Below, one piece after another: positions 14,864-22,931 of a DNA stretch of 24,415 nucleotides (within the stretch, counting starts at the first letter, position 1; each line of letters begins with the position of its first letter). This DNA comes from Negativicutes bacterium. GTDB lineage: Bacteria > Bacillota_C > Negativicutes > Acidaminococcales > Acidaminococcaceae. The notes under the pieces are model-generated. The model saw only the letters and a list, made by a program, of their open reading frames with translations, was not told the origin of the DNA and did not search any database. The translations under genes were made by a program, and so were the position numbers. The stretch is taken from positions 1 through 24,415 of the forward strand of contig RZYP01000022.1 of the NCBI GenBank assembly GCA_009930275.1, read 5' to 3'.

Positions 14864-15784
14864 TCAAGGCTTCCAACCAGGCCTGTAAACACTATGCATG
14901 CCAAGATTACCGGCTATTGCATCAAAAATAGCTTGTATTCTCATTTTAATTACTCTAGGCCCTCTGCCTTTAATTGGCTGCAATAGAGCTTTTAATATCT
15001 GGATACTAGCACTCAACGGCCACAATTTTCCAAAATACTCCTTATGTACAATTAACTGATTTCTAATTTCATAATACTTTTTCCAATTGATGCTGCCGTC
15101 GGAAATCACATCATGGTAAAATTTCGCATTAGGAACACAGAATATGCGCCCCTGTTTTGATAATCTAAGGCTGTGTTCAGTATCATCGTAGTAGATGAAA
15201 AACTCTTTTCGGGTTAACCCGACTTTTTTTAAGACTTCCTTCTTCATCACTGCCCCGACATAAGTAAAGGCGTTTAATTCAAAAAATTCTTTTTCATAGG
15301 CAGCTGCACGTACCGGTTCATCATAAATTCTCAAACCTTTTGCAAAGGTGTTTCTCCTATGTTCGAAAGCAATCTGCCCTGAATTTATCACCGAAGTACA
15401 CAAAGCGACACAATCACTTTTACCTGTTGCGTCTAAATTATCGATAGTGTCGGCAATAGTAATAATTGCTTGTTTGTCGGGATAAGCATCATCATCTCCC
15501 ACCATTATCCAAGCAGCTGTTGTTTGTATCGCCCGCTCAAGCCCAATATAAAAACCACCACTGCCACCGCCATTGACAGAACAGTTAATAACGATTTTTT
15601 CATAATCAGCATCTATACCTTGCCATTCTTTTAGGAATTGTTCTGTGCCATCCGAGCTTTTATTGTTAACCACTATTATTTCCTGCGGCTTCAATATTTG
15701 AGCATCATATGCCTCGAGACAAATTTTCAGCTTTTCAACCCTGTTATATGTGACGATAACGGCACACATGCTGTAACATTCCAT
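14864..15784 (-). CDS. GlfT-like family 2 glycosyltransferase
   Basis: The 306-residue GT2 has CAVIVTYNRVEKLK, the loop NGGGSGGF (71-78), GDDDAYP (96-102) with three consecutive Asp, and YYDDTEHSLRLSKQG with FYHD as the probable active-site helix and His. It ends in YRPGWKP. The N-x-GG-S-GG-F loop followed by DDD is shared with mycobacterial GlfT2 and related galactofuranosyltransferases, and the locus has its own UDP-galactopyranose mutase. Transfer of galactofuranose is therefore a reasonable prediction; rhamnosyltransferases of the same GT2 branch are the main alternative. ATG at 15784 follows AAAGGAG five bases away. About 110 bases separate it from the flippase gene. Confidence 0.85.
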   Translation of the reverse strand: MECYSMCAVIVTYNRVEKLKICLEAYDAQILKPQEIIVVNNKSSDGTEQFLKEWQGIDADYEKIVINCSVNGGGSGGFYIGLERAIQTTAAWIMVGDDDAYPDKQAIITIADTIDNLDATGKSDCVALCTSVINSGQIAFEHRRNTFAKGLRIYDEPVRAAAYEKEFFELNAFTYVGAVMKKEVLKKVGLTRKEFFIYYDDTEHSLRLSKQGRIFCVPNAKFYHDVISDGSINWKKYYEIRNQLIVHKEYFGKLWPLSASIQILKALLQPIKGRGPRVIKMRIQAIFDAIAGNLGMHSVYRPGWKP

Positions 15785-15894
15785 GGGGACTCCTTTCCTG
15801 TCTTAACTAATATGTTGTCAAGATCTTCACCGGTTTTTATTGCAGTACTGTAAAACATTTATATCATTTTTTACGCATAATATACTGATAATTG

Positions 15895-17139
15895 CTAAAA
15901 AAGTTGAATATTATTTCTTTTCAAAGCAAAGCACATCACAGTTGTGACAATGAACTCCGTTATTAAAATAGCCACGCAAACACCGACCGACTGATAAAGA
16001 TAAATTAGCGGCAAAACAATAATTGTATTGAAAACTGCCGCCTTAACCAAAATACCGCTGAAAGTTTTTTGCATTCCCAATGTCAACATGGTTTGAATGC
16101 CAAAAAGATTGCTCAAGGCAATAATAAGAGGTAGAAATGCCAATATCCTTAATAAAAACACTGACTCCCCATAATTGTTGCCGAGAAGTATGCCCACTAT
16201 AGCTTCAGCAAAGACAAATATCGTGGTCGATAAGACAAAAGCTGAAACACCAACTATGCGGAACAGTTTTTTCAAAAACAAAATGGCCTTTTCTTTAGAA
16301 TCATCCGCAAGCTTGCTCACGTGTGGATATATTGCCTCTGAAACAGGTGAGAATATAGCTGTAATGTTGTCAACAATTTTTTTGGCACCGCTATAGTAAC
16401 CCACGACCGTGTTATTGGTCAGAATACCTAAAAAAACAACATTGCTTGCAGTATATAAATTGATTGCGATTGTTGAAACAAAAATTGCCCAACCATTCTT
16501 AAGTTGTTCGTAGATAGCTCCACAACCAGGTCGGCAAAGCAATTCCGGATACTTTTTGACAATAATGTACCAGGAATAAACAGCAGCCAGCACCGGCACC
16601 ATTGACTGCATAAGGGCGGCCTGAACATAATCATCAGGTGTTTTAACAAAAATAAATATTCCACACACACCCGCAGCACGTGCAATAATGTTTGCTATTG
16701 TAATATACCGCATTTCCTGGATTCCTTGAAAAAACCATACGGGAAACATTACATTGCCAATAACTGAGAGGTAAACAACGAAGTACAGTAATATGTCTAC
16801 TTTATAAGACTTGCTAACAAGTACAGACAATAAAATAAAAACCAGACTTGCGAGCAAAAGCAAAAGTATTTTGGCAAAAAAAATACTGGAAAATACTGCG
16901 CTTCGTTTTTCAACTGTGTCATTTTTAGCAATGTCCCTCGGGCCTGTAAGATTAAAACCATAATCGGTAAAAAGCATAAAATACTGTATTATACCCTGGG
17001 CCATGGCTATTGCTCCAAACTTTTCAACCTGCAAAACCCTTACTAAGTATGGGAAAGTTATAAATGCAAGTATATACTGCAATCCTTTTATCAATGATAG
17101 CGCAAGTATATTTTGACCAACCTTATTTTTAATCAGCAT
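15895..17139 (-). CDS. wzx: Wzx-type polysaccharide flippase
   Basis: The 414-residue protein belongs to the MOP/RfbX flippase family (PF01943) and should have 12 membrane helices. The N-terminus KVGQNILALSLIKGLQYILA with FPYLVRVL and KFGAIAMAQGIIQYF, then FTDYGFNLTGPRDIAKN, is the classical Wzx signature; GYYSGAKKIVDNITAIFSPVSEAIYPHVSKLA lies in the middle. Wzx moves undecaprenyl-diphosphate-linked repeat units across the cytoplasmic membrane for a Wzy polymerase. The length is typical. ATG at 17139 has AAGGCGG four bases upstream and follows the GT4 gene by 10 bases. A second, unrelated flippase of the ABC type is encoded at 6647-8389. Confidence 0.92.
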   Translation of the reverse strand: MLIKNKVGQNILALSLIKGLQYILAFITFPYLVRVLQVEKFGAIAMAQGIIQYFMLFTDYGFNLTGPRDIAKNDTVEKRSAVFSSIFFAKILLLLLASLVFILLSVLVSKSYKVDILLYFVVYLSVIGNVMFPVWFFQGIQEMRYITIANIIARAAGVCGIFIFVKTPDDYVQAALMQSMVPVLAAVYSWYIIVKKYPELLCRPGCGAIYEQLKNGWAIFVSTIAINLYTASNVVFLGILTNNTVVGYYSGAKKIVDNITAIFSPVSEAIYPHVSKLADDSKEKAILFLKKLFRIVGVSAFVLSTTIFVFAEAIVGILLGNNYGESVFLLRILAFLPLIIALSNLFGIQTMLTLGMQKTFSGILVKAAVFNTIIVLPLIYLYQSVGVCVAILITEFIVTTVMCFALKRNNIQLF

Positions 17140-17149
17140 AGTACCGCCT

Positions 17150-18268
17150 TTATTTAAAAAATAACGACTCGATATGTTTTATTTGTTTTCTGATATCGTA
17201 GCCTGCTTCAGCAACTTCTTTACTCATATCTTTGCGCTTCACAGGGATAATCGATAATATTTTCTCAGCCCATTTTCCCGGTGAACTATCTAAAGAAATA
17301 AAATGCACTAGATTTGTAATCTTACTTTCTTGCGTTATTGTATCCGCAAAAAAACATGGTAATCCGGCTGCTTGTGTTTCAATTCCTACAATCGGCAAAC
17401 CTTCAAAATGAGAGGGTAATATAAAACAATCCATAGCATGTATTAAATCATTTACGTCATTTCTTACCCCCAAAAAAACCACGTCTTTCTCCAAGTTCAA
17501 TTCCTTAATCTTTCTCATAACACTATCCTTACAGGATAGATCAAAATCAGAATCACCTATCAAAAGCAAAACCGAATTATCGCAAACCTTCTTAACCTCC
17601 CTGAATATATCTATTAAAAACTCATGATTTTTTTGGTAGGAAAACCTGCCTATATTGCCAACCACAAATTTATCGTTCAATCCCAGTTCATTTCGCAGCC
17701 TTTGCCGTGTTTCAAAATTAAATTTAAACTTGGCTGCGTTTACAGCATTATGAATAACTGTGAAATCTTTTTTATCGCTAAACATCCATTCTCCAGCAAG
17801 CTTTGAACATGCCCAATAGTCTGTTGCCGCCCATTGAAAAAGCACTCTATTAAAACTAACCAGTACTTTTCTTTTAAAAGTCATCCGTACTTCGTCACCG
17901 GAATTATGTGAATGGATAATTCTTTTTTTTATTCCGTATAATTTTGCGACAACAAGCGGAAATACATAATTCAGGCTACAGGTGTTTAATACTAAAGCAT
18001 CGTAGTCTTTACCATGCTTTGCCATCAATTGCAGCCACTGCCAATAATGCTTTAGAGGATTTCTGTGTCTCGAAATCACGTTATAAATACTATCACCATT
18101 TCGCTTTATTTCCTCTGCAAAAACCATTTTACGTTCAGCAGTTATATTGACAAAAGAATAACGCATTTTTGTTCTATCCAAATTTCGATAATATTCTATT
18201 AAATATGTTTCCATACCGCCAATATTTTCAGTCATTCCGACCTGCAGCACCTTTATTACTTTCTTCAT
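17150..18268 (-). CDS. Family 4 glycosyltransferase, EpsF-like
   Basis: The 372-residue GT4 starts KVLQVGMTENIGGMETYLIEYYR, with the Gly-rich acceptor loop. It has RIIHSHNSGDE, DYWACSKLAGEWMF, VIHNAVNAAKF at the hinge, FVVGNIGRFSYQKNHEFLIDIF, VLLLIGDSD, VVFLGVRNDVNDLIHAMD and FILPSHFEGLPIVGIETQAAGLP. The last holds the donor-binding Glu residues. The overall pattern resembles EpsF and related exopolysaccharide glycosyltransferases of Firmicutes (cd03812-type). ATG at 18268 follows AAAGGATG and lies four bases after the preceding GT2 gene. The sugar is not predictable. Its C-terminus has IVPVKRKDMSKEVAE, a basic tail often seen in this group. Confidence 0.9.
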   Translation of the reverse strand: MKKVIKVLQVGMTENIGGMETYLIEYYRNLDRTKMRYSFVNITAERKMVFAEEIKRNGDSIYNVISRHRNPLKHYWQWLQLMAKHGKDYDALVLNTCSLNYVFPLVVAKLYGIKKRIIHSHNSGDEVRMTFKRKVLVSFNRVLFQWAATDYWACSKLAGEWMFSDKKDFTVIHNAVNAAKFKFNFETRQRLRNELGLNDKFVVGNIGRFSYQKNHEFLIDIFREVKKVCDNSVLLLIGDSDFDLSCKDSVMRKIKELNLEKDVVFLGVRNDVNDLIHAMDCFILPSHFEGLPIVGIETQAAGLPCFFADTITQESKITNLVHFISLDSSPGKWAEKILSIIPVKRKDMSKEVAEAGYDIRKQIKHIESLFFK

Positions 18269-18272
18269 AAAA

Positions 18273-19334
18273 TCATCCTTTAATTCTTGAAAAAATAATT
18301 CTCAGCTTGTTTCTGATTAAGTTCATCAAAAGGCACAAGAGATATATTGTGAATCTGTGTTCCTTTTTCAATTCATTCATTAATAACTTTTCTTTAAAGC
18401 TTAATCCTGAACTTGAAATCATAGTAAATTTTTTGTGCAAAGGTGTAGCAAAAATTTGTTGTAAAATTTCTATGTAATTTTCTCCGTCCTCGATTTTCCT
18501 GGAAATTGTTGAATATATGCCACGAGTATATAACCAAAAAATCCTTTGTTCGGTACATTTGTCTAACAAATTCCATTTTTCATAGTATTCAAGCAAGCTT
18601 TTTATCTTAAAAACATGAATTTTATAATAATCTTCTTTTTTCTTAGTAGAAAGACTATTATTCATTCTTTTGGCATAATGGTAAGCACATTTATCTAAAC
18701 AATAGAGTTTTTTAACATTATTAAAAAAAAGAAGATTAAAATTAAAGTCTTCACTAACCGATAATTCTGTATCAAATTGGACGCCATACTCTTGTAAAAC
18801 TTTTGTACAATAAAAAGCATTCCAAACATAACCAAACAATGGGAGTTTTTCTAGCTCTATAATTTTTTGTCTTATAGCTTTTTGGTCCTCCAAATATTGC
18901 TCGGTTAAATGAATATCCTTCGTTCCTGATATATGTTCGAATTCATTATAATATTCTTCTATACAAGCGTATTTCAGCACGTCTGGCCTGTATGATTTAA
19001 TCTTTATATATGCAAGTTCAAAAATATCATTATCAATAAAATCATCAGAATCGACAAAAGTAACATACTCTCCTCTTACCCATTTAAGACCTTCATTACG
19101 AACATTCGCTACACCATCACGATCTTTTGTTTCTTTTAAGATAATCCTATGATCCATAAGCGCCAATTCCCGACATATTTCTTTACTGGAATCATATGAA
19201 CCATCGTCAACGATTATTAATTCGAAATCACGGAAGCTTTGTTTTAAAATACTGTTTATTGCCTTACCAACATATTTTTCAGAGTTGTAAACAGGCATAA
19301 TAATGCTAAAAAAAGGAATTATCGAACTCATCAT
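18273..19334 (-). CDS. Family 2 glycosyltransferase (GT-A)
   Basis: The 353-residue GT2 contains FFSIIMPVYNSEKYVGKA, LIIVDDGSYDSS, GVANVRNEGLKWVRGEYVTFVDSDDFI (DSDD at 95-98) and SVSEDFNFNLLFF, where Glu-Asp probably includes the catalytic base. The C-terminal 130 residues are helical and lysine-rich and end in a basic segment (MNLIRNKLRIIFSRIKG) that may bind the membrane face. The ATG directly follows the TAA of the DUF4422 gene with no gap, so translation is likely coupled; a second ATG is the next codon. Donor and acceptor are unknown. Base composition here is more AT-rich than in the genes to the left, by eye. Confidence 0.9.
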   Translation of the reverse strand: MMSSIIPFFSIIMPVYNSEKYVGKAINSILKQSFRDFELIIVDDGSYDSSKEICRELALMDHRIILKETKDRDGVANVRNEGLKWVRGEYVTFVDSDDFIDNDIFELAYIKIKSYRPDVLKYACIEEYYNEFEHISGTKDIHLTEQYLEDQKAIRQKIIELEKLPLFGYVWNAFYCTKVLQEYGVQFDTELSVSEDFNFNLLFFNNVKKLYCLDKCAYHYAKRMNNSLSTKKKEDYYKIHVFKIKSLLEYYEKWNLLDKCTEQRIFWLYTRGIYSTISRKIEDGENYIEILQQIFATPLHKKFTMISSSGLSFKEKLLMNELKKEHRFTIYLLCLLMNLIRNKLRIIFSRIKG

Positions 19335-20093
19335 TTAACCCAATAACTTTCTTTTTAAAAATTTACCGCCTTTAACAAGCCAGTTTTGTTTTTCCATATA
19401 GCAAACATTTTGCTCAACGTACAACAATTTGTTGGTTTCCAACCATACATCCAAGAGACGTTCGGAAATAAATCCGAAGACCCTCGCATTATAATTATCA
19501 TATGAACTGATATCTATGCGCTTTTCCAATTCAAAAAGTATATCGAATAACCATGTACAGTATTCATCAAAGTAATCTTTACGCATAACAAACATGTTAA
19601 ATCGATGGCCCCAGGTGCGATCCATCACTTTTTTAAAAGAAGGAAGATACTCTGCATAGCGTTCTTTTATGATGCTTTCCGTTACAGCTAAATCAGCCGG
19701 ATTATGGGCGTGTTCATATTGCTTTCTTGTTGTTTCAATATAATAATGCCGTTTATCAGGAACGATAATATTTGTTTTTTGCAATATCTTTTCAAACTCT
19801 GCTCTTTTTAAAATAACAGCACGCTTCTTTTCGATGTTAAGGGGATTACCATTGGTAAAATAACGTCTGTAGTGGCAAACTCCTATGTAATCCGTTTTTA
19901 AATTTTTCCATGCCCAGTAAATACCCGTCAGTTCACAATAATTGGCATTCTTGGCACTTATATGGTCGCCGGTATTGTCACCGATAAAACCGATGCCATT
20001 CTTGCCTTCTTTGCCTACATGCAATGGTAGATAGCAATCGTCTATAGGCATCCAATATGGTTTATGTGCCGCAATAATCACTTTAATGTCCAC
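19335..20093 (-). CDS. DUF4422 glycosyltransferase
   Basis: The 252-residue protein is a DUF4422 family member (PF14393), a group found in capsule and LPS loci and treated as glycosyltransferases. The N-terminus DIKVIIAAHKPYWMP is followed by FIGDNTGDHISAKNANYCELTGIYWAWKN and DYIGVCHYRRYF, all hallmark segments. MFVMRKDYFDEYCTWLFDILFELE and RVFGFISERLLDVWL lie towards the C-terminus. The frame opens further upstream to an ATG at 20156, but that start overlaps glf and adds 21 atypical residues. GTG at 20093 has GAGG eight bases before it and starts exactly at the conserved VDIKVIIAAHKP. It lies 37 bases after glf, which makes it a candidate for using UDP-galactose or UDP-galactofuranose, though this is inference. 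Confidence 0.88.
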   Translation of the reverse strand: MDIKVIIAAHKPYWMPIDDCYLPLHVGKEGKNGIGFIGDNTGDHISAKNANYCELTGIYWAWKNLKTDYIGVCHYRRYFTNGNPLNIEKKRAVILKRAEFEKILQKTNIIVPDKRHYYIETTRKQYEHAHNPADLAVTESIIKERYAEYLPSFKKVMDRTWGHRFNMFVMRKDYFDEYCTWLFDILFELEKRIDISSYDNYNARVFGFISERLLDVWLETNKLLYVEQNVCYMEKQNWLVKGGKFLKRKLLG

Positions 20094-20130
20094 TAAAACT
20101 ACCTCATCAAAAATTATATTTCCGGCAATC

Positions 20131-21240
20131 TTATTGCCCCAGTTCTTTTTCGGCACATTCTAATGCACTTTCGATGGTCTTGTCCATGTCATAGTATTTA
20201 TACTCAGCCAGGCGACCTCCAAAAATTACATCCTTTTCCTGCATTGCAAGCTCAGTGTATTTTTGGAAAAGTTTTTGATTCTTATCATCATTCACTGGGT
20301 AATATGCTTCTTCCCCTAATAGCCATTCGCAGGGATATTCTTTGGTAATGTAAGTCACAGACTGCGTTCCGAATTCAAAGTGTTTGTGCTCAATTATACG
20401 CGTGTAAGGTATTTCCCTGGCAGTAAAATTCATTATTGCTACGCCTTGATAGTTTTCCTGCTTTATCTTCTCAGTTTCGAAGTTCAAGCTCCTATATTCA
20501 AGTTGTCCCAAAGCATAAGCAAAATAGCTGTCTATGGAACCGGTATAGATTGTTTTTTCGGCGATCTTTTGATAATCTTTTCTTTGCTCGTTAAAATCAA
20601 CATTCAGCTTAACATCGCTGTCTTGCAGCATTTTTTCAATAATAACGTTATAACCGCCAATCGGGATGCCCTGAAACCTGTCATTGAAATAGTTATTGTC
20701 ATAGGTATATCTGACTGGCAATCTTTTAATTATGAAGGCGGGTAGTTCTTTACAGTCCCTGCCCCATTGCTTCTCTGTGTATCCCTTTATTAACTTCATA
20801 TAGATATCCGTACCGACCAGACTTATGGCTTGTTCTTCCAAATTACTCGGCTGACCTTTAACGATGGCTCTTTGTTCTTTGATTTTTTCAGCCGCTTGCT
20901 GCGGTGTTGAAATATTCCACATTTTACTAAAGGTATTCATGTTAAAAGGGAGATTGTAGATTTCGCCCCGATAATTTGCTACAGGACTGTTGATATAGTT
21001 GTTAAACTCTGCAAACTGATTGATGTAGTTCCAAACTTTTTTGTTTGAAGTATGAAAAATATGCGCTCCATATTTATGTATATTAATGCCGGCTTTTGTT
21101 TCACAGTAAATATTGCCGCCAATATGCCCTCTGCGGTCTATGACAAGGCATTTTTTATTTTTAAGGGTTGCAGCGTGCGCAAATACAGCTCCGAACAAAC
21201 CGCTGCCAACAATTAAATAATCGTATTTGTACCTGTTCAT
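20131..21240 (-). CDS. glf: UDP-galactopyranose mutase
   Basis: The 369-residue flavoenzyme interconverts UDP-galactopyranose and UDP-galactofuranose in the cytoplasm, supplying Galf for surface glycans. It shows the FAD-binding Rossmann motif IVGSGLFGAVFA (Gly 12, 14, 17), then RRGHIGGNIY, KYGAHIFHTSNKKVW, NYRGEIYNLPFNMNTF, GYTEKQWGRDCKELPAFIIKRLPVR, NYFNDRFQGIPIGGY and the C-terminal AEYKYYDMDKTIESAL. Each is a standard Glf block. The length is normal for bacterial Glf (about 365-390). ATG at 21240 follows GGAGATCAAACTA. It sits 32 bases after the initiating transferase gene, so Galf is probably part of the repeat unit that this transferase starts. Confidence 0.97.
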   Translation of the reverse strand: MNRYKYDYLIVGSGLFGAVFAHAATLKNKKCLVIDRRGHIGGNIYCETKAGINIHKYGAHIFHTSNKKVWNYINQFAEFNNYINSPVANYRGEIYNLPFNMNTFSKMWNISTPQQAAEKIKEQRAIVKGQPSNLEEQAISLVGTDIYMKLIKGYTEKQWGRDCKELPAFIIKRLPVRYTYDNNYFNDRFQGIPIGGYNVIIEKMLQDSDVKLNVDFNEQRKDYQKIAEKTIYTGSIDSYFAYALGQLEYRSLNFETEKIKQENYQGVAIMNFTAREIPYTRIIEHKHFEFGTQSVTYITKEYPCEWLLGEEAYYPVNDDKNQKLFQKYTELAMQEKDVIFGGRLAEYKYYDMDKTIESALECAEKELGQ

Positions 21241-21272
21241 TAGTTTGATCTCCTAATTAAATGTGTTTTCTA

Positions 21273-22754
21273 TTAATAAGCACCTTTTCTGTTTAAAACA
21301 ATCTTTACGGTTTTAAATAGAAAGACTAAATCAAGCCATACAGACCAATTGCGAACATACCATGTATCCATTGCGACTCTCTCAGCATATGTAGTATCAC
21401 TGCGCCCATTAACCTGCCACATGCCTGTGATGCCTGGAAACACAAGATAATAATCTCTAATATAATCTCCATATTTCTCGATTTCGTCTTTAACAATCGG
21501 ACGAGGTCCAACCAAGCTCATCTCGCCTTTGAGTACATTAATAATCTGCGGCAGCTCGTCCAAACTTGTTTTTCTCAGGAATTTCCCCACTCTTGTCACG
21601 CGCGGGTCGTCTTTAAGCTTAAAGCTGTTGTCCCATTCTTCCTTCGCTGCCAAATTTTTTGACAGATATTCCGCCAATACTCCTTCTGCCTTTGGCACCA
21701 TCGTCCGAAACTTGTAACAAGGGAAATATTTTCCGCCCTGTCCCACTCTTTTGTGAGAGAAAACAACAGTACCGGGCGAATCAATATAAATGCATAAAGC
21801 TATTAAGATTCCTAAAGGAATAAAAAATACCATGCTGAATGACGACAGCACAATATCAAATATTCGTTTGTAAAGTCTGTTGTACCAACGTGACAGATTG
21901 TTTTTAGTCCTGATCAAAAGTAATTTTTCATCAAATAATTGCTCAATTTCAAGACTTCCTGCCGGTATTCCCAAAAGATCAGGCACGAAGCTTATGTTCT
22001 TTACGCTTGGCTGTATGCTATTGATCAATTTCAAAAGTTCGTCACGTTCCATCTCCGGGGCAGCTACGACAACACTTTTGACTCCTGTTGCCTTGATGAT
22101 TTTTTCCGTCTGGGCAAAACTCTCATATATTTTGTATTTACCCGATAGCGCTGATGATGACGCTTTTTCATCAATCAAACCTAACACTTCCAAATTAAAC
22201 CCTGCATCTTTTTCAAAAAAATTAACAATAAGTTCCGCCGTCTTCCCTGCACCGATAACAACTACCGGTTCCTGCAGAAAATTGAACTTAGCAAGAATTT
22301 TGTTTATGATGTAACGCATAGAAGAAATATAAACAAAAGCAATTGGGCCTATTAGCATCACAAATATCCTTGATACCTTGTCCGCAATATGGGCAAAAAA
22401 GAGCAGGGCTACCCCAACAAACACACTATATAATACGGACTGAAATATAGTCTTCGTAAGAAGCCAGAAAGGCTGCCTGCGGTTGTGGGTACGGGCCTGA
22501 ATTAAAAAAAATAAAAAAACTGCAGGTACGAAGATATATTGATATGAATCAGGTACATTGAAACTCCCATTATAGGCGAAACTGAAAAGCGGGCGCAAAA
22601 AAAGTGCTGTTTTTTCCGCAAGCAAAACAGACACATAATCAGAAATAATAAGAATAACAGGTAAAATTGCTGAACTGTGACATTCTAAAAATGAAAGTTC
22701 TTCTGTTGCGTTTATATCTTTAGCAATAGATATTTCGTTTCTGTCCACAGCCAT
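21273..22754 (-). CDS. WbaP-like undecaprenyl-phosphate sugar phosphotransferase
   Basis: The 493-residue initiating phosphoglycosyl transferase has about four or five N-terminal membrane segments (residues 30-150), then a Rossmann-like soluble domain (VVVIGAGKTAELIVNFF, LGLIDE). The C-terminal bacterial sugar transferase domain (PF02397) starts at KRIFDIVLSSFSMVFF (about 296). It contains FSHKRVGQGGKYF, YKFRTMVPKAE, LRKTSLDELPQIINVLKGEMSLVGPRPI with the catalytic Asp-Glu (about 399-400) and GMWQVNGRSDTTYAERV. WbaP-type enzymes move galactose-1-phosphate to undecaprenyl phosphate; glucose-1-phosphate transfer is the alternative. ATG at 22754 has TGAGG at good distance; GTG at 22760 would be too close to it. 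This is the only initiating transferase in the window, so both halves of the locus may depend on it. Confidence 0.93.
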   Translation of the reverse strand: MAVDRNEISIAKDINATEELSFLECHSSAILPVILIISDYVSVLLAEKTALFLRPLFSFAYNGSFNVPDSYQYIFVPAVFLFFLIQARTHNRRQPFWLLTKTIFQSVLYSVFVGVALLFFAHIADKVSRIFVMLIGPIAFVYISSMRYIINKILAKFNFLQEPVVVIGAGKTAELIVNFFEKDAGFNLEVLGLIDEKASSSALSGKYKIYESFAQTEKIIKATGVKSVVVAAPEMERDELLKLINSIQPSVKNISFVPDLLGIPAGSLEIEQLFDEKLLLIRTKNNLSRWYNRLYKRIFDIVLSSFSMVFFIPLGILIALCIYIDSPGTVVFSHKRVGQGGKYFPCYKFRTMVPKAEGVLAEYLSKNLAAKEEWDNSFKLKDDPRVTRVGKFLRKTSLDELPQIINVLKGEMSLVGPRPIVKDEIEKYGDYIRDYYLVFPGITGMWQVNGRSDTTYAERVAMDTWYVRNWSVWLDLVFLFKTVKIVLNRKGAY

Positions 22755-22931
22755 TAACACCTCAATTAATATTAATTGTACTGAGCGATGATTTCTTTAG
22801 GTAACGCAATAACAATTGTCCGACAACAGCACTAAATAATCATAAGTTACTAAACAGATAAACCGTGCCTTTATGATTCTGCTTAGGCATGTTTTAATAT
22901 CGGCGCCGTCTTTTCATCCATAAGTAAGATA
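22755..22931 (-). other. Intergenic leader of the WbaP-like gene
   Basis: About 177 bases separate the first membrane protein gene from the WbaP-like gene. This is longer than most spacings downstream, so a secondary promoter is possible. I found no pair of good -35/-10 hexamers and no clear terminator hairpin with a T-tract. The ribosome site TGAGG of the WbaP-like gene is at its downstream end. Confidence 0.35.

Noticed and set aside
20094..20156. ATG start at 20156 for the DUF4422 gene
   Set aside because: It would overlap glf and add 21 non-family residues. GTG at 20093 has GAGG eight bases upstream and matches the conserved N-terminus.
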